DNA of 64,000 nucleotides from Archivesica marissinica. Lineage: Eukaryota; Mollusca; Bivalvia; Venerida; Vesicomyidae. The notes under the pieces were generated by a model. It saw only the letters and a list, made by a program, of their open reading frames with translations. It made no database searches and was not told where the DNA came from. Position numbers and translations under genes: made by a program. Every line of letters starts with the position of its first letter. The first letter of the stretch is position 1. The DNA is taken from positions 5,459,353 to 5,523,352 of the forward strand of contig CM026393.1 in assembly GCA_014843695.1 (NCBI GenBank), given 5' to 3'. Of this stretch, positions 13,109 to 25,600 are shown one piece after another.

Positions 13109-13675
13109 GCGATCGTAATTTAAATAAATTCTGAAAATAGCCTACTGTATGTAAAATTAGCATCACTTATAGTTGCCGTGATTTCCAGATTTTGCATCCA
13201 GTTCCAGCCGCTTAGTAAACCACAATACCGAAGCCGAAATGAATGTATCCGTAATTCATACTATTATTTCTTTTTAATATTGCAAGTATAACAACACTTG
13301 AACTCAAATACATCTATAGATCTACTTGCAATGTCCAAATTCTGAACATGATTTTTTCTTTAATTATGCCAAGTAATATATATTCTCCATATTCAGGTAT
13401 CGAGATAATTATACTAGTACATGTATATCACTTCAAAACTAGATATGTTTCTCTGTAACGAGATAGACATATCATTATACAATATATATAAATATATATG
13501 TATCTGTTACAAGAGGCATGTGACTCCAAAAGCAGATATAACTGTCTTAGCAAGTAAGATATAATATGTAAGTTAAGACCTACACACTACCAGGTGTTGT
13601 TTATTGTTTTGACAGCAGCTTGAAGCTGACATATGTTCTATAACACACACCGCTGACTAAGCTGTGGCAAGGTAT
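13109..13675. other. Unique AT-rich sequence, no gene seen
   Basis: Includes ATATAT-rich runs near 13470-13500. No coding or RNA signal is recognised. Confidence 0.6.
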
Positions 13676-14310
13676 CAAGAGACGCATATAGCGGATACAT
13701 AACTGAAGCATCTACATAGAATGATAGCAACAGAAGTAACTACCATGCTTGCAATACACACGATACACATATAGCGGATACATAGCTCTAGCATCTACAT
13801 AGAATGATAGCAACAGAGGTAACTGCTAGTAACTACCATGCTTGCAATACACATGAGACACATATAGCGGATACATAGCTCTAGCATCTACATAGAATGA
13901 TAGCAACTGAGGTAACTGCTAGTAACTACCATGCTTGCAATACACACGAGACACATATAGCGGATACATAGCTCTAGCATCTACATAGAATGATAGCAAC
14001 AGAGGTAACTGCTAGTAACTACCATGCTTGCAATACACACGAGACACATATAGCGGATACATAGCTCTAGCATCTACATAGAATGATAGCAACAGAAGTA
14101 ACTACCATGCTTGCAATACACACGAGATACATATAGTGGATACATAGCTGAAGCATCTACATAGAATGATAGCAACAGAAGTAACTACCATGCTTGCAAT
14201 ACACACGAGATACATATAGCGGATACATAACTCAAGCATCTACATAGACTGATAGCAACAGAAGTAACTGCTAGTAACTACCATGCTTGCAATACACATA
14301 GTACAATCAA
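13676..14310. repeat. 93/81-bp tandem array (about 7 copies)
   Basis: The unit contains CATATAGCGGATACATAGCT and CATGCTTGCAATACACACGA. The long form has an extra CTGCTAGTAACT (12 bp), giving 93 versus 81 bp. Confidence 0.94.
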
Positions 14311-14444
14311 TATGTTGTGCACACAGAGTGCTAGAAGAGGAACAACCCCTTTTTAAAATGCACTGATGTTTTCTATTTGCATTGCTAACATGTTTAAAAT
14401 ACACAGATCAATGGCACAATGCCAATTAGGGAAGCATTGATATG

Positions 14445-14590
14445 TTTTAAGCGTTTATTTATCGTCGCCCCTTCACCTTCGGTGCGACCACTACACTTTT
14501 ATTTTACATGCCCGGCGTATGGTACCGATACATGGGTCCTGGGGTTATAGTCACATCTGAAAGACTGTTAGTATTTTTCAATCCAACGAG
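14445..14590 (-). mobile_element. SINE family A, decayed remnant
   Basis: It keeps GTTTATTTATCGTCGC (tail) and CATCTGAAAGACTGTTA (body end). The middle is replaced or diverged. Confidence 0.5.
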
Positions 14591-14609
14591 TTAACCACTA
14601 AGCCACTCT

Positions 14610-14740
14610 GGTGAGCCTGGAAGGCTCCAGCGGTTAACCAGTACTTGGTGAACCAACCTCCGTAAGAAACTGCCAAATGTTTTCATATGAGGAGACAAAG
14701 TGTGAGTGTCGCTCGAACCCGTGAACATCGTGGAAACAAT
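14610..14740 (-). mobile_element. SINE family B, partial
   Basis: Shares GGCTCCAGCGGTTAACCAGT, CCGTAAGAAACTGCCAA and CTCGAACCCGTGA with the fuller copies at 53710 and 60718. Confidence 0.65.
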
Positions 14741-14769
14741 GCTGGAATGTATCGTGTTTATATTTGATA

Positions 14770-15172
14770 TTGTTCAGCGAATTCATTCTCAAGCTCTTCC
14801 ATTGTCTGAGCAAATATCAGAATCAACTGAAGAGACCAAAACGTTATGATATCGTTCAGCGAATTCATTATCAAACTCTTCCATTGTCTGAGCAAATATC
14901 AGAATCAACTGAAGAGACCAAAACGTTATGATATCGTTCAGCGAATTCATTATCAAACTCTTCCATTGTCTGAGCAAATATCAGAATCAACTGAAGAGAC
15001 CAAAACGTTATGATATCGTTCAGCGAATTCATTATCAAGCTCTTCCATTGTCTGAGCAAATATCAGAATCAACTAAAGAGACCAAAACGTTATGATATCG
15101 TTCAGCGAATTCATTATCAAACTCTTCCATTGTCTGAGCAAATATCAGAATCAACTAGAGAGACCAAAGCTT
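14770..15172. repeat. 82-bp tandem array (about 5 copies)
   Basis: The unit includes CGTTCAGCGAATTCATTATC and CCATTGTCTGAGCAAATATC. Copies are nearly identical, at an offset of 82 bp (for example 14789 and 14871), which suggests recent amplification. Confidence 0.95.
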
Positions 15173-15533
15173 TATAACCTGAGATGATAGAGGATGTGCT
15201 AATATGCAACAGGAATCGTCAACACACATGCCTTTAATTAATTAGTTGTAAAATGGGTCGAACGTGCATACTTATGTATATTATGGTGTGATGGATGGTA
15301 AGGTCATATATTAACTTCGCAATATCATGATGCATGCAGTACATTATACAGGTATAAATGTTACATATTACCGTGTTCATTCACTTGGAAATGTTACGGT
15401 AAACTTGAATATCACACTATATAACAAGAGTACATTGTAAAGTCTATAAATGACAGTTCATTTGGGTTGTGTCCTCAAAGGTTCATCTGGTCCTCACAAG
15501 TTCCCCGTATACTTCAACATCTGCATCCGATGA
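15173..15533. other. 3' flank / likely 3' UTR of the CSRP-like gene
   Basis: Unique sequence directly after the minus-strand stop codon. One possible ATTAAA hexamer lies on the minus strand at 15233-15238. No other gene is seen. Confidence 0.45.
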
Positions 15534-15607
15534 TTAGCTCCATAGTCGAAGCAGCTTTGACAAAATAAGGCAAACAAACGTCGTCATCAATGACATTGTC
15601 ACAATTC
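15534..15607 (-). CDS. CSRP-like gene, last coding exon: hydrophobic C-terminal anchor and stop
   Basis: The acceptor is gtttacttcag. G+GA gives Gly, followed by 23 residues and TAA at 15534-15536. The tail, with the cores TMSLMTTFVCLIL and SKLLRLWS, follows small residues (TTSAAG). That fits a GPI-attachment signal (small omega residues, then a hydrophobic end), or a single membrane span with a short basic tail. Known animal CSRPs and fungal Cu-only SODs are commonly GPI-anchored, which favours the first reading. A possible ATTAAA polyadenylation hexamer lies on this strand at 15233-15238. Because the exon is short, confidence rests on the exact phase match and the plausible tail. Confidence 0.72.
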
Positions 15608-15705
15608 CTGAAGTAAACGAAAGTAAATCACATGGTTTGTTTTTGGCCGCAAAATTAAGTGACACATAGTTGGACGGCAAATAAGTTACACTAGACTGTA
15701 TGTAA

Positions 15706-15909
15706 TCCTAAATAAACAAATATTCACTAAGCATACACCTGTTTACAATACACATATATTGATGTTGTTATGTACAGTCAAACTTGTATTTAAAACCAAA
15801 GGGAAGGAAGGACAGAAATGTGGGTTAACTGATATAATATAATGTTACAGACAGTTCCTCATGACATAGCCATACCTAGTCTATACAAATATATTTTAGC
15901 TGGATTGCG
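15706..15909 (+). repeat. 204-bp dispersed repeat, copy in the last intron (partner at 31873)
   Basis: Matches 31873-32076 over the same 204 bp with no net indel and only a handful of substitutions. Shared stretches include AAACTTGTATTT-like and CCAAAGGGAAGGAAGGACAG. Both copies end at ATTTTAGCTGGATTGCG, which belongs to a family D SINE tail. Confidence 0.88.
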
Positions 15910-16077
15910 AAACAAATTATTACAACATTAGTGCATTCCTCATCGACTCCATCACAATGAGAGGGTGCGAAGATGCAATGAGGATGCAAGTGCCCTACTT
16001 AAGGGCGTCATGGTAACGGCTACAGCCGGGCCTCTCGCACATGAAGCGAACGCGCTACCACTGCGTTATAACTTCCA
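15881..16077 (-). mobile_element. SINE family D, decayed copy
   Basis: Tail TATTTTAGCTGGATTGCGAA at the left, head at the right (GCGAACGCGCTACCACTGCG, the complement of a degraded box A region). The body is diverged. Confidence 0.65.
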
Positions 16078-16302
16078 CTACATGCATTCAAACTCCAGTT
16101 GCCAAACAACCGCTTCATGTATGTAGCACACTAGTTCACTTTCTACAATAGAAGAGCGGTGACAATGCTTTAGTTGATTGTTTTCAACATATTTATTTTG
16201 TGTCTATAGTTGGCAAAGTTATGCCTCCTTATGGGTTGTGTGATACCTGCTCCGGTGTAATGGCGTAGGGCCTACATAAAGTGCCAAGTGGCGTCATCTC
16301 AC

Positions 16303-16413
16303 CTGCAGCGCTGGTTGTACAATATCGGAGTGGGGTGTATGGTTCAAGCTTGTCATGGTTGCCACTAGAAACAACATCAACAAACTGGCTCCGTAATGTG
16401 GATTTGGTATCAC
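16303..16413 (-). CDS. CSRP-like gene, exon with end of SOD domain 6
   Basis: The exon is 111 bp: two leading bases, 36 codons, one trailing base. The acceptor is tttgttttag and the donor is GTGAG. The phase matches the preceding exon (G+GT gives Gly). The end of the encoded segment, TPLRYCTTSAA, lines up with the ends of the active domains (ATRWACGNI, SPRWICTTI), so the Arg-x-x-Cys pair is retained. FVDVVSS stands where those domains have the last copper His, so that His is lost. No other open frame of note covers it. A 10-bp-unit array starts about 100 bp upstream. Confidence 0.82.
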
Positions 16414-16511
16414 CTAAAACAAAGAAATAAAACGAAACTGCAGCTATCGGTACAAGCTATTTGAGGTAGTTGTATCTCACTCTATGGTGGTTATTGAAAC
16501 TACAAGTTGGC

Positions 16512-19502
16512 ATGCACAAGTATACACCTGCATATACCAGCATACAACATGATACACCAATATACTCCAGAATACAGTAGCATACACAGTCATACACATG
16601 CATACACCAGCATGCACCTGTATACACCAGCATATACTCCAGAATACACTAGCATACACCACCATACACATGCATACACCAGCATACATCTGTACACACC
16701 AATATGCACTAGCATACACTAGTATACACCTGCATATACCAGCATACAACATGATACACCAATATACTCCAGAATACAGTAGCATACACCGTCATACACA
16801 TGCATACACCAGCATGCACCTGTATACACCAGCATATACTCCAGAATACACTAGCATACACCATCATACACATGCATACACCAGCATACATCTGTACACA
16901 CCAATATGCACTAGCATACACTAGCATACACCAGCATACACATGCATACTCCACCATATACATGCATACACCAGCATATACCTGTATACACCAGCATACA
17001 CCAGCATACACCTGTATAACCAGCATATACCTGTATACACCAGCATACACCAACATACACCTGTATAACCAGCATATACCTGTATACACCAGCATATATA
17101 TGTATACAGCAGCATACACCAGCATACACCAACATACACCAGCATACACCTACATATACAAGCATACAAAAACATACACCAATATATACAATAATACACT
17201 AGCATACACCACCATACACATATATACACCAACATACACCTGTATACACCAGCATACATATGTATACACCAGCATACACCAATATACACCAGCATACACT
17301 AGCATACACCTGAATACACATGTATGTACCAGCATACACCAGCACACACCTGTATACAACATCATACACCGGTATACACCAGCATACACTAACATACACC
17401 TGAATACACTAGCATACACGTGAATACACCAGCATACATCTGTATACACCAGCACACACCTGTATACACCAGCACACACCTGTATGCACCAGCACACACC
17501 TGTATACACCAGCATACACCTGTATACACCAGCATACACCTGTATACACCAGCATAAACCTGTATACACCAGCACACACCTGTATACACCAGCATACACC
17601 TGTATACACCAGCATACACCTATATACACCAGCACACACCTGTATACACCAGCATACACCTGTATGCACCTGTATGCACAAGCATACACCAGCATACACC
17701 GGCATACAACAGCATCCACCAGCATACATATATATACACCAGCATACACCTGTATGCACCAGCATACACCTGTATACACCAGTATACACTAGCATACACG
17801 TGAATACACCAAAATACACCAGCATACACCTGTATACACCAGCATACATCTGTATACACCAGCATACACCTGTATACACCAGCATACACCTGTATACACC
17901 AGCATACACTAAATACACCTGAATACACAAGCATACATCTGTATACACCAGCATACATCTGCATACACCAGCATACACTAGCATACACCTGTATACAACA
18001 GCATACACCAGCATACACCAACATACACCAACATATACCAGTATACACCAGCATACACCAGCATACACCAGCATATACCAGTATACACCAGCATACACCA
18101 GCATACACCTGCATACAACAGCATCCACCAGCATACATATATATACACCAGCATATTCCTGTATACACCAGCATACACTAAATACACCTGAATGCACAAG
18201 CATACATATGTATACACCAGCATACACTAAATACACCTGAATACACAAGCATACATATATATACACCAGCATAATCCTGTATACACCAGCATACACTAAA
18301 TACACCTGAATACACAAGCATACCTCTGCATACACCAGCATACACTAGCATACACCTGTATACAACAGCATACACCATCATACACCTGTATACAACAGCA
18401 TTCACCAGCATACACCTGTATACAACAGCATACACCAGCATACACCAACATACACCAACATATACCAGTATACACCAGCATACACCAGCATACACCAGCA
18501 TACACCTGTATACAACAACATACACCAGCATACACCAACATATACCTGTATACAACAGCATACACCAGCATACACCAACATACACCAACATATACCAGTA
18601 TACACCAGCATACACCAGCGTATACCAGCATACACCAGCATACATCTGTATACAACAGCAAACACCAGCATACACCAACATACACCAACATATACCAGCA
18701 TATACCAGCATACACCAGCATACACCAGCATATACCAGCATACACCAGCATATACCAGCATACACCAGCGTATACCAGCATACGCCTGCATACACCAACA
18801 TACACCAGCATACACCTGCATACACCAATATACACTAGCATATACCAGCATACACCACCATATACCAGCAGCATACACCAGCATACACCACCACCATACA
18901 CCACCATACACCAGCATAATTATACAAGCATACACCAGCATATATCAGCATAAACCAACATTCACCAGCATACACCTGCATACACCAATATACACCAGCA
19001 TACACAGGCATACACCAACATACACCAACATTCACCAGCATACACCTGCATACACCAATATACACCAGCATACACAGGCATACACCAACATTCACCAGCA
19101 TACACCTGCATACACCTGCATACACCAGCATACACCAACATACACCAGCATACACCTGCATACACCTGCATACACCAACATACACCAACATACACCAACA
19201 TTCACCAGCATACACCTGCATACACCAACATACACCAACATACACCAGCATACACCAACATACACCAACATACACCAACATACACCAACATACACCAACA
19301 TACACCAACATACACCAACATACACCAACATACACCAACATACACCTGCATACACCAATATACACCAGCATACACAAGCATACACCAATATACACCAACA
19401 TTCACCAGCATACACCTGCATACACCAACATTCACCAGCATACACCTGCATACACCAACATACACCAACATACACCAACATACACCAGCATACACCAACA
19501 TG
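16512..19502. repeat. 10-bp tandem array (about 300 units; 20-bp higher-order forms)
   Basis: The units are TACACCAGCA, TACACCTGTA and TACACCAACA. Different mixtures dominate along the array: paired CAGCA/CTGTA at 17430-17900 and pure CAACA at 19250-19340. A block of about 200 bp at the left end (from 16527) is repeated from about 16729. Tyr/His/Thr- or Cys/Val/Tyr-rich open frames on both strands are by-products. Confidence 0.96.
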
Positions 19503-19529
19503 TTCCACCTGGGTGCCCGTCCGTGTCTG

Positions 19530-21806
19530 AAATGAGCGTCACTCTAATGCAAGTCTTACCTAGGAATAATGGAGCGTCACTCTAATGCAAGTCTTAACTA
19601 GGAATAACTGGGCGTCACTCTAATGCAAGTCTTACTTGTGAATAACTGAACGTCACTCTAATGCAATTCATACCTGGGAATAACTGAGCTTCACTCTAAT
19701 GCAATTCTTACTTAGGAATAACACTGAGCCTCACTCTAATGCAAGTCATACCTAGGAATAACTGAGCGTCACTCTAATGCAAGTATTACCTAGGAATAAT
19801 TAATCGTCACTCTAGCGCAAGTCTTACCTAGGAATAACTGAGCCTCACTCTAATGCAAGTCATACATAGGAATAACTGAGCGTCACTCTAATGCAAGTAT
19901 TACCTAGGAATAATTAATCGTCACTCTAGCGCAAGTCTTACCTAGGAAAACTGAGCCCCTCTAATGCAAGCTTACCTAGGAATAACTGAGCGTCACTCAC
20001 AACACAAAAATGACCACTCTAATGCAAGTCAAAGGAATGAGCGTCACTTAATGCAAGTCTACTAGGAATAATTAATCGTCACTCTAGCGCAAGTCTTACC
20101 TAGGAATAACTGAGCCTCACTCTAATGCAAGTCATACATAGGAATAACTGAGCGTCACTCTAATGCAATATTACCTAGGAATAATAACTCACTCTACGCA
20201 AGTCTACCTAGGAATAACTGAGCTCACTCTAATGCAAGTCTTACCTAGGAATAACTACGTCACTCTAAGCAAATCTTACCTATGAATAACTGAGCCTCAC
20301 TCTAATGCAAGTCATACATAGGAATAACTGAGCGTCACTCTAATGCAAGTATTACCTAGGAATAATTAATCGTCACTCTAGCGCAAGTCTTACCTAGGAA
20401 TAACTGAGCCTCACTCTAATGCAAGTCTTACCTAGGAATAACTGAGCGTCACTCTAATGCAAATCTTACCTATGAATAACTGAGCGTCACTCTAATGCAA
20501 GTCTTAACTAGGAATAACTGAGCGTCACTCTAATGCAAGTCTTATCTAGGAATAATTGAGCGTCACTCTAATGCAAGTCTTATCTAGGAATAACTGGGCG
20601 TCACTCTAATACAAGTCTTACCTAGGAATAATTGAGCGTCACTCGAATGCAAGTCTTACCCAGAAATAATTGAGCCTCACTCTAATGCAATTCTTACCTA
20701 GGAATAATTGAGCCTCACTCGAATGCAAGTCTTATCTAGGAATAACTGAGCGTCAATCTAATGCAAGTTTTACCTAGGATTAATTGAGCCTCACTCTAAT
20801 GCAAGTCTTACCTAGGAATAATTGAGCGTCACTCTAATGCAAGTCTTATCTAGGAATAATTGAGCGTCACTCGAATGCAAGTCTTATCTAGGAATAACTG
20901 AGCGTCACTCTAATGCAAGTCTTACATAGGAATAACTGAGCGTCACTCTAATGCAAGTCTTACCTAGGAATAATTGAGCGTCACTCTAATGCAAGTCTTA
21001 CCTAGGAATAATTGAGCCTCACTCGAATGCAAGTCTTACCTAGGAATAACTGAGCCTCACTCTAATGCAAGTCTTACCTAGGAATAAGTGAGCGTCACTC
21101 GAATGCAAGTCTTACCTAGGAATAACTGAGCCTCACTCTAATGCAAGTCTTACCTAGGAATAATTGAGCGTCACTCGAATGCAAGTCTTACCTAGAAATA
21201 ATTGAGCCTCACTCGAATACAAGTCTTATCTAAGAATAATTGAGCGTCACTCGAATGCAAGTCTTATCTAGGAATAATTGAGCCTCACTCTAATGCAAGT
21301 CTTACCTAGGAATAATTGAGCCTCACTCGAATGCAAGTCTTATCTAGGAATAACTGAGCTTCACTCGAATACAAGTCTTACCTGGGAATAATTGAGCCTC
21401 ACTCGAATGCAAGTCTTACCTTGGAATAATTGAGCCTCACTCTAGTGCAAGTCTTACCTAGGAATAATTGAGCCTCACTCTAATGCAAGTATTACCTAGG
21501 AATAACTGAACGTCACTCTAATGCAAGTCTTACCTAGGAATAATTGAGCCTCACTCGAATACAAGTCTTATCTAAGAATAATTGAGCGTCACTCGAATGC
21601 AAGTCTTATCTAGGAATAATTGAGCCTCACTCTAATGCAAGTCTTATCTAAGAATAATTGAGCGTCACTCGAATGCAAGTCTTATCTAGGAATAATTGAG
21701 CCTCACTCTAATGCAAGTCTTACCTAGGAATAATTGAGCGTCACTCGAATGCAAGTCTTATCTAGGAATAATTGAGCCTCACTCTAATGCAAGTCTTACC
21801 TAGGAA
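19530..21806. repeat. 38-bp tandem array (about 60 copies)
   Basis: The unit contains GCGTCACTCTAATGCAAGTC, then TTACCTAGGAATAATTGA. It is unrelated in sequence to the 38-bp unit at 7-9 kb. Between about 19930 and 20260 many copies lack scattered single bases, unlike the rest. Confidence 0.96.
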
Positions 21807-22098
21807 GTAAACAGTAACCGTGCTACACTCTACTTTTTGATGTTTGCTCTCTACTTGCACGTTGCTAACGTCTGTTGCTATGGATGCAGCTACCTTCGTT
21901 GCTACATCGTCCCTACAAATATCATTATTAATACTTTTACGGTTGAAGGTGTATGTACATACAATGCATCATTGAAAGGTTAGTTCGCAAAGTATTTGAC
22001 AAGAACACGCGTTGTCGAACAACAAACAATTGTCAATGATCGCTTATGGACACATCTGTAAACGATGTACCAAGTAAAGGCCACACCTGAATATGTTT
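21807..22098. other. Unique sequence, no gene seen
   Basis: Spacer between the 38-bp array and a SINE, inside the large CSRP intron. Confidence 0.5.
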
Positions 22099-22343
22099 TT
22101 AAACTTTAGTTATTTTACAATGATTGCGAAGCAAGTTTTAACAACTTATATTAATCACTCTCGTTGGCGCGGATGAAAGCGTAAATGTGGTCATTCATGT
22201 AGGAGGAAACTGCAGTACCCGGAGAAAACCCACCTGTCCGATCTGGCGACCATCGTACCATCTCACATATTTCCCGGTCCGATGCTCGAGCCCGGGTTAC
22301 ATTGGTGAGAAGCGAGCGCGCTAACCACTGCGCTAATCGGACA
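22099..22343 (-). mobile_element. SINE family C
   Basis: The head on the minus strand holds box A (TAGCGCAGTGG) and a box B-like stretch. The body includes GGAGAAAACCCACCTGTCCG. The tail is the TTGCGAAGCAAGTT-type end shared with family D. Confidence 0.88.
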
Positions 22344-23384
22344 TCCCACTTTGGTTGCTTTTAATTAAAGGGAGTCCGTAAATAATTACATGGTATCATA
22401 CAAGACTGAAGTACGGGTTAATAAAGCAGCATTACATCGTAATAAACGATGTTTTGGGTAAAATATAAATACTAATATGTGTGTGTTTATAAAAATCGAA
22501 ATAGTCGCTCAGAAACGATAAAATTCCAATAAATTTAAACCGTCGTATACGCGAATGTGTTTATCAACACACGAAATTAAAACACGCACATCGCGCATGC
22601 GTGAAACAACAGAGGATGTAGAAAACAACGTATATATTTTGAACATTTAAGACTATCTATCTATCTTCCTCTAATGTCGAACCCCTCGCGGGGATATAGA
22701 AATGTCCCTAAAAGGCTTAGCTAACAGAGGTATGAATCAACATATCAAGTAATTTAATTAAAAAAGACAACGTTGGACAAGTGCGGACGATGCGTTCCGG
22801 TTGTAAACAAGTGCGTAAAGTCCTACTTTCGGTTTCGAGTTTGTTTTATCGCCGAAAAACACTGTTTACCAAATGAACATAAGCATACAATGTATAATGT
22901 TAGAATGTGTAGCAGCATTGTAGGCAAAAATTGAATTTTTCAAATATCTTTTATTTCATTAGTCAGTTGTTTCCCCTGAATACTCCTAACAGTAAAGTGC
23001 TCCTCTTAATTGGTTTGTTCTGTTTTTATCGTTGTTTCCTTTGCACCACATGCTATCCATTTTCATTTGTTTTCTCATCTTATAATTATTAAAATATTAA
23101 ATCTCAATAGATATCCTACAGTATATCCAATGGAGTATTTGCTGTAAAAATTTGTTCTCAAACAATTAATCTGATTTTGATAAAATTATAATTAAAATAA
23201 AATTTATCCTATCGCAACATCTAGGTTGTAAAACACCAGTTGAAACAAAGGATTCCAACTAAAAGGACAAATATACATTTCTGGATAAAGAAGACTTTAT
23301 ATGTCAAGGGAGGTAATAGAAAAACCACGAATGTATCGTCTGTTGACATGTTTTCGATACTTTTCGTTTCGCGCACTAGTATTT
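22344..23384. other. Unique AT-rich intron sequence, no gene seen
   Basis: About 1 kb. Short open frames only. A paired CACGCACATCGCGCATGCGTG stretch near 22582 is mildly palindromic. Confidence 0.5.
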
Positions 23385-24690
23385 ACTGTGTATGGTTAGT
23401 CAATAGTATTTATTTTGTATAGTTAGTCACTAGTATTTACTGTGTATGGTTAGTCAATAGTATTTATTTTGTATAGTTAGTCACTAGTATTTACTGTGTA
23501 TGGTTAGTCAATAGTATGTATTTTGTATAGTTAGTCACTAGTATTTACTGTGTATGGTTAGTCAATAGTATTTATTTTGTATAGTTAGTCACTAGTATTT
23601 ACGTGGTATAGCTAGTCACTAGTATTTACGTATAGTTAGTCACTAGTATTTACGTGGTATAGTTAGTCACTAGTATTTACGTGGTATAGTTAGTCAATAG
23701 TATTTATTTTGTATAGTTAGTCACTAGTATTTACGTGGTATAGCTAGTCACTAGTATTTACGTATAGTTAGTCACTAGTATTTACGTGGTATAGTTAGTC
23801 ACTAGTATTTACGTGGTATAGTTAGTCAATAGTATTTATTTTGTATAGTTAGTCACTAGTATTTACGTGGTATAGCTAGTCACTAGTATTTACGTATAGT
23901 TAGTCACTAGTATTTACGTGGTATAGTTAGTCACTAGTATTTACGTGGTATAGTTAGTCAATAGTATTTATTTTGTATAGTTAGTCACTAGTATTTACGT
24001 GGTATAGCTAGTCACTAGTATTTACGTATAGTTAGTCACTAGTATTTACGTGGTATAGTTAGTCACTAGTATTTACGTGGTATAGTTAGTCACTAGTATT
24101 TACGTGGTATAGTTAGTCACTAGTATTTACTGTGTATAGTTAGTCATTAGTATTTACGTGGTATAGTTAGTCACTAGTATTTACGTGGCATAGTTAGTCA
24201 CTAGTATTTACGTGGTATAGTTAGTCACTAGTATGTACTTTGTATAGTTAGTCACTAGTATTTACGTGGTATAGTTAGTCACTAGTATTTACTGTGTATG
24301 GTTAGTCACTAGTATTTACGTGGTATAGTTAGTCACTAGTATTTACGTGGTATAGTTAGTCACTAGTATTTACTTTGTATGGTTAGTCACTAGTATTTAC
24401 GTAGTATAGTTTGTCACTAGTATTTACGTAGTATAGTTAGTCACTAGTATTTACGTGGTATAGTTAGTCACTAGTATTTGCGTGGTATAGTTAGTCACTA
24501 GTATTTACTTTGTATGGTCAGTCACTAGTATTTACTTTGTATGGTTAGTCACTAGTATTTACGCGGTATAGTTAGTCACTAGTATTTGGGTGGTATAGTT
24601 AGTCACTAGTATTTACTTTGCATAGTTAGTCACTAGTATTTACTTTGCATAGTTAGTCACTAGTATTTACTTTGTATAGTTAGTCGTTTC
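23385..24690. repeat. 27-bp tandem array (about 48 copies) with a 132-bp higher-order unit
   Basis: The unit is AGTTAGTCACTAGTATTTAC plus GTGGTAT. A five-unit block containing one 22-bp short unit recurs at 23561, 23693, 23825 and 23957, exactly 132 bp apart. The array then returns to plain 27-bp units. Confidence 0.96.
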
Positions 24691-24870
24691 GAAATTTAAC
24701 TCGTAAGTTACTGCTGTTGAGCCATATGGTACCAAATGCGCACATGCCTGTCGAAGCTTGGACCCGTTCGGACCATGTACTACTATTGACCGCTTTGCCG
24801 CTGAAAAAAAAGAATTTTGTTAGTAACCTACATACCAACAAACTTTCATGTGAAGATAGAGGATATTATG

Positions 24871-25156
24871 TGTTTCCGTTTATTTATCGTCGCTACCGGT
24901 TGCCCATATGATCGATGCCTCGTGAAGAGATTAGTCATTTTAGATGTTTGGAGGATAGTGCGATGATACAGACAGAGACCCATTCCAGAGCCTATTCTGG
25001 TTCTTTTACGTACACGGTGTAAAGCACCGACACGAGACCTCAGTTTAACGTCCCATCTGAAAGACTGTTAATTTTATTATGGTCAGACGGGGGATCGAAC
25101 CTGCGATCCCTGGATTACCAGTCCAGCGTGTTACCACTGCACTACAGATCCGGCTG
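24871..25156 (-). mobile_element. SINE family A, full-length copy
   Basis: Read on the minus strand it has a tRNA-like head with box A (TAGTGCAGTGG) and box B (GGTTCGATCC), and an anticodon-like loop CTGGTAA (tRNA-Thr-like). A body of about 200 bp follows, then the tail CGGTAGCGACGATAAATAAACG. It is not a functional tRNA gene because the head runs straight into the SINE body. Confidence 0.9.
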
Positions 25157-25600
25157 TTAGAGGACATATACACACATCGTTCTGATTATAAATGGGAAGG
25201 TGTGGATATCCACGTTATGTCTACACACACTGTCTATGCGGGCCATTACGCTGCTATATTTGGTGGGTAAATAGGCGAATATTAACTCGCTGCATGCTGG
25301 GTAATAAAATACCATAATTAATTCAATTAATTGTAGCAGACGACACATATTAATGTGTTTTTCTTATTTGTAACTGAAAACTCTGGAAATATGATATTAG
25401 ATGGCATCGACGGGATATAAGTTTTAGTGACTTTAACTAACAAACCCAATTGTTTGGCTGTCACCAGGTGTTATCTAATATTTTCTTGTTTGGAATGATG
25501 GGTGGGTATTGTAGACACTGTATTCCTGTAGTTTATAAACATATACGGGCTGTCCTATGATAGGGGTAGACGTTATTGGTGCATAAAACATGTTTATGGT
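25157..25600. other. Unique sequence, no gene seen
   Basis: Spacer between a SINE and the 40/41-bp array. Open frames of about 60 codons lie at its left end and partly within the SINE; no family is recognised. Confidence 0.5.

Noticed and set aside
16512..19502. Tyr/His/Thr-rich and Cys/Val/Tyr-rich frames of 100-310 codons
   Set aside because: By-products of a 10-bp repeat read on both strands; no consistent frame.
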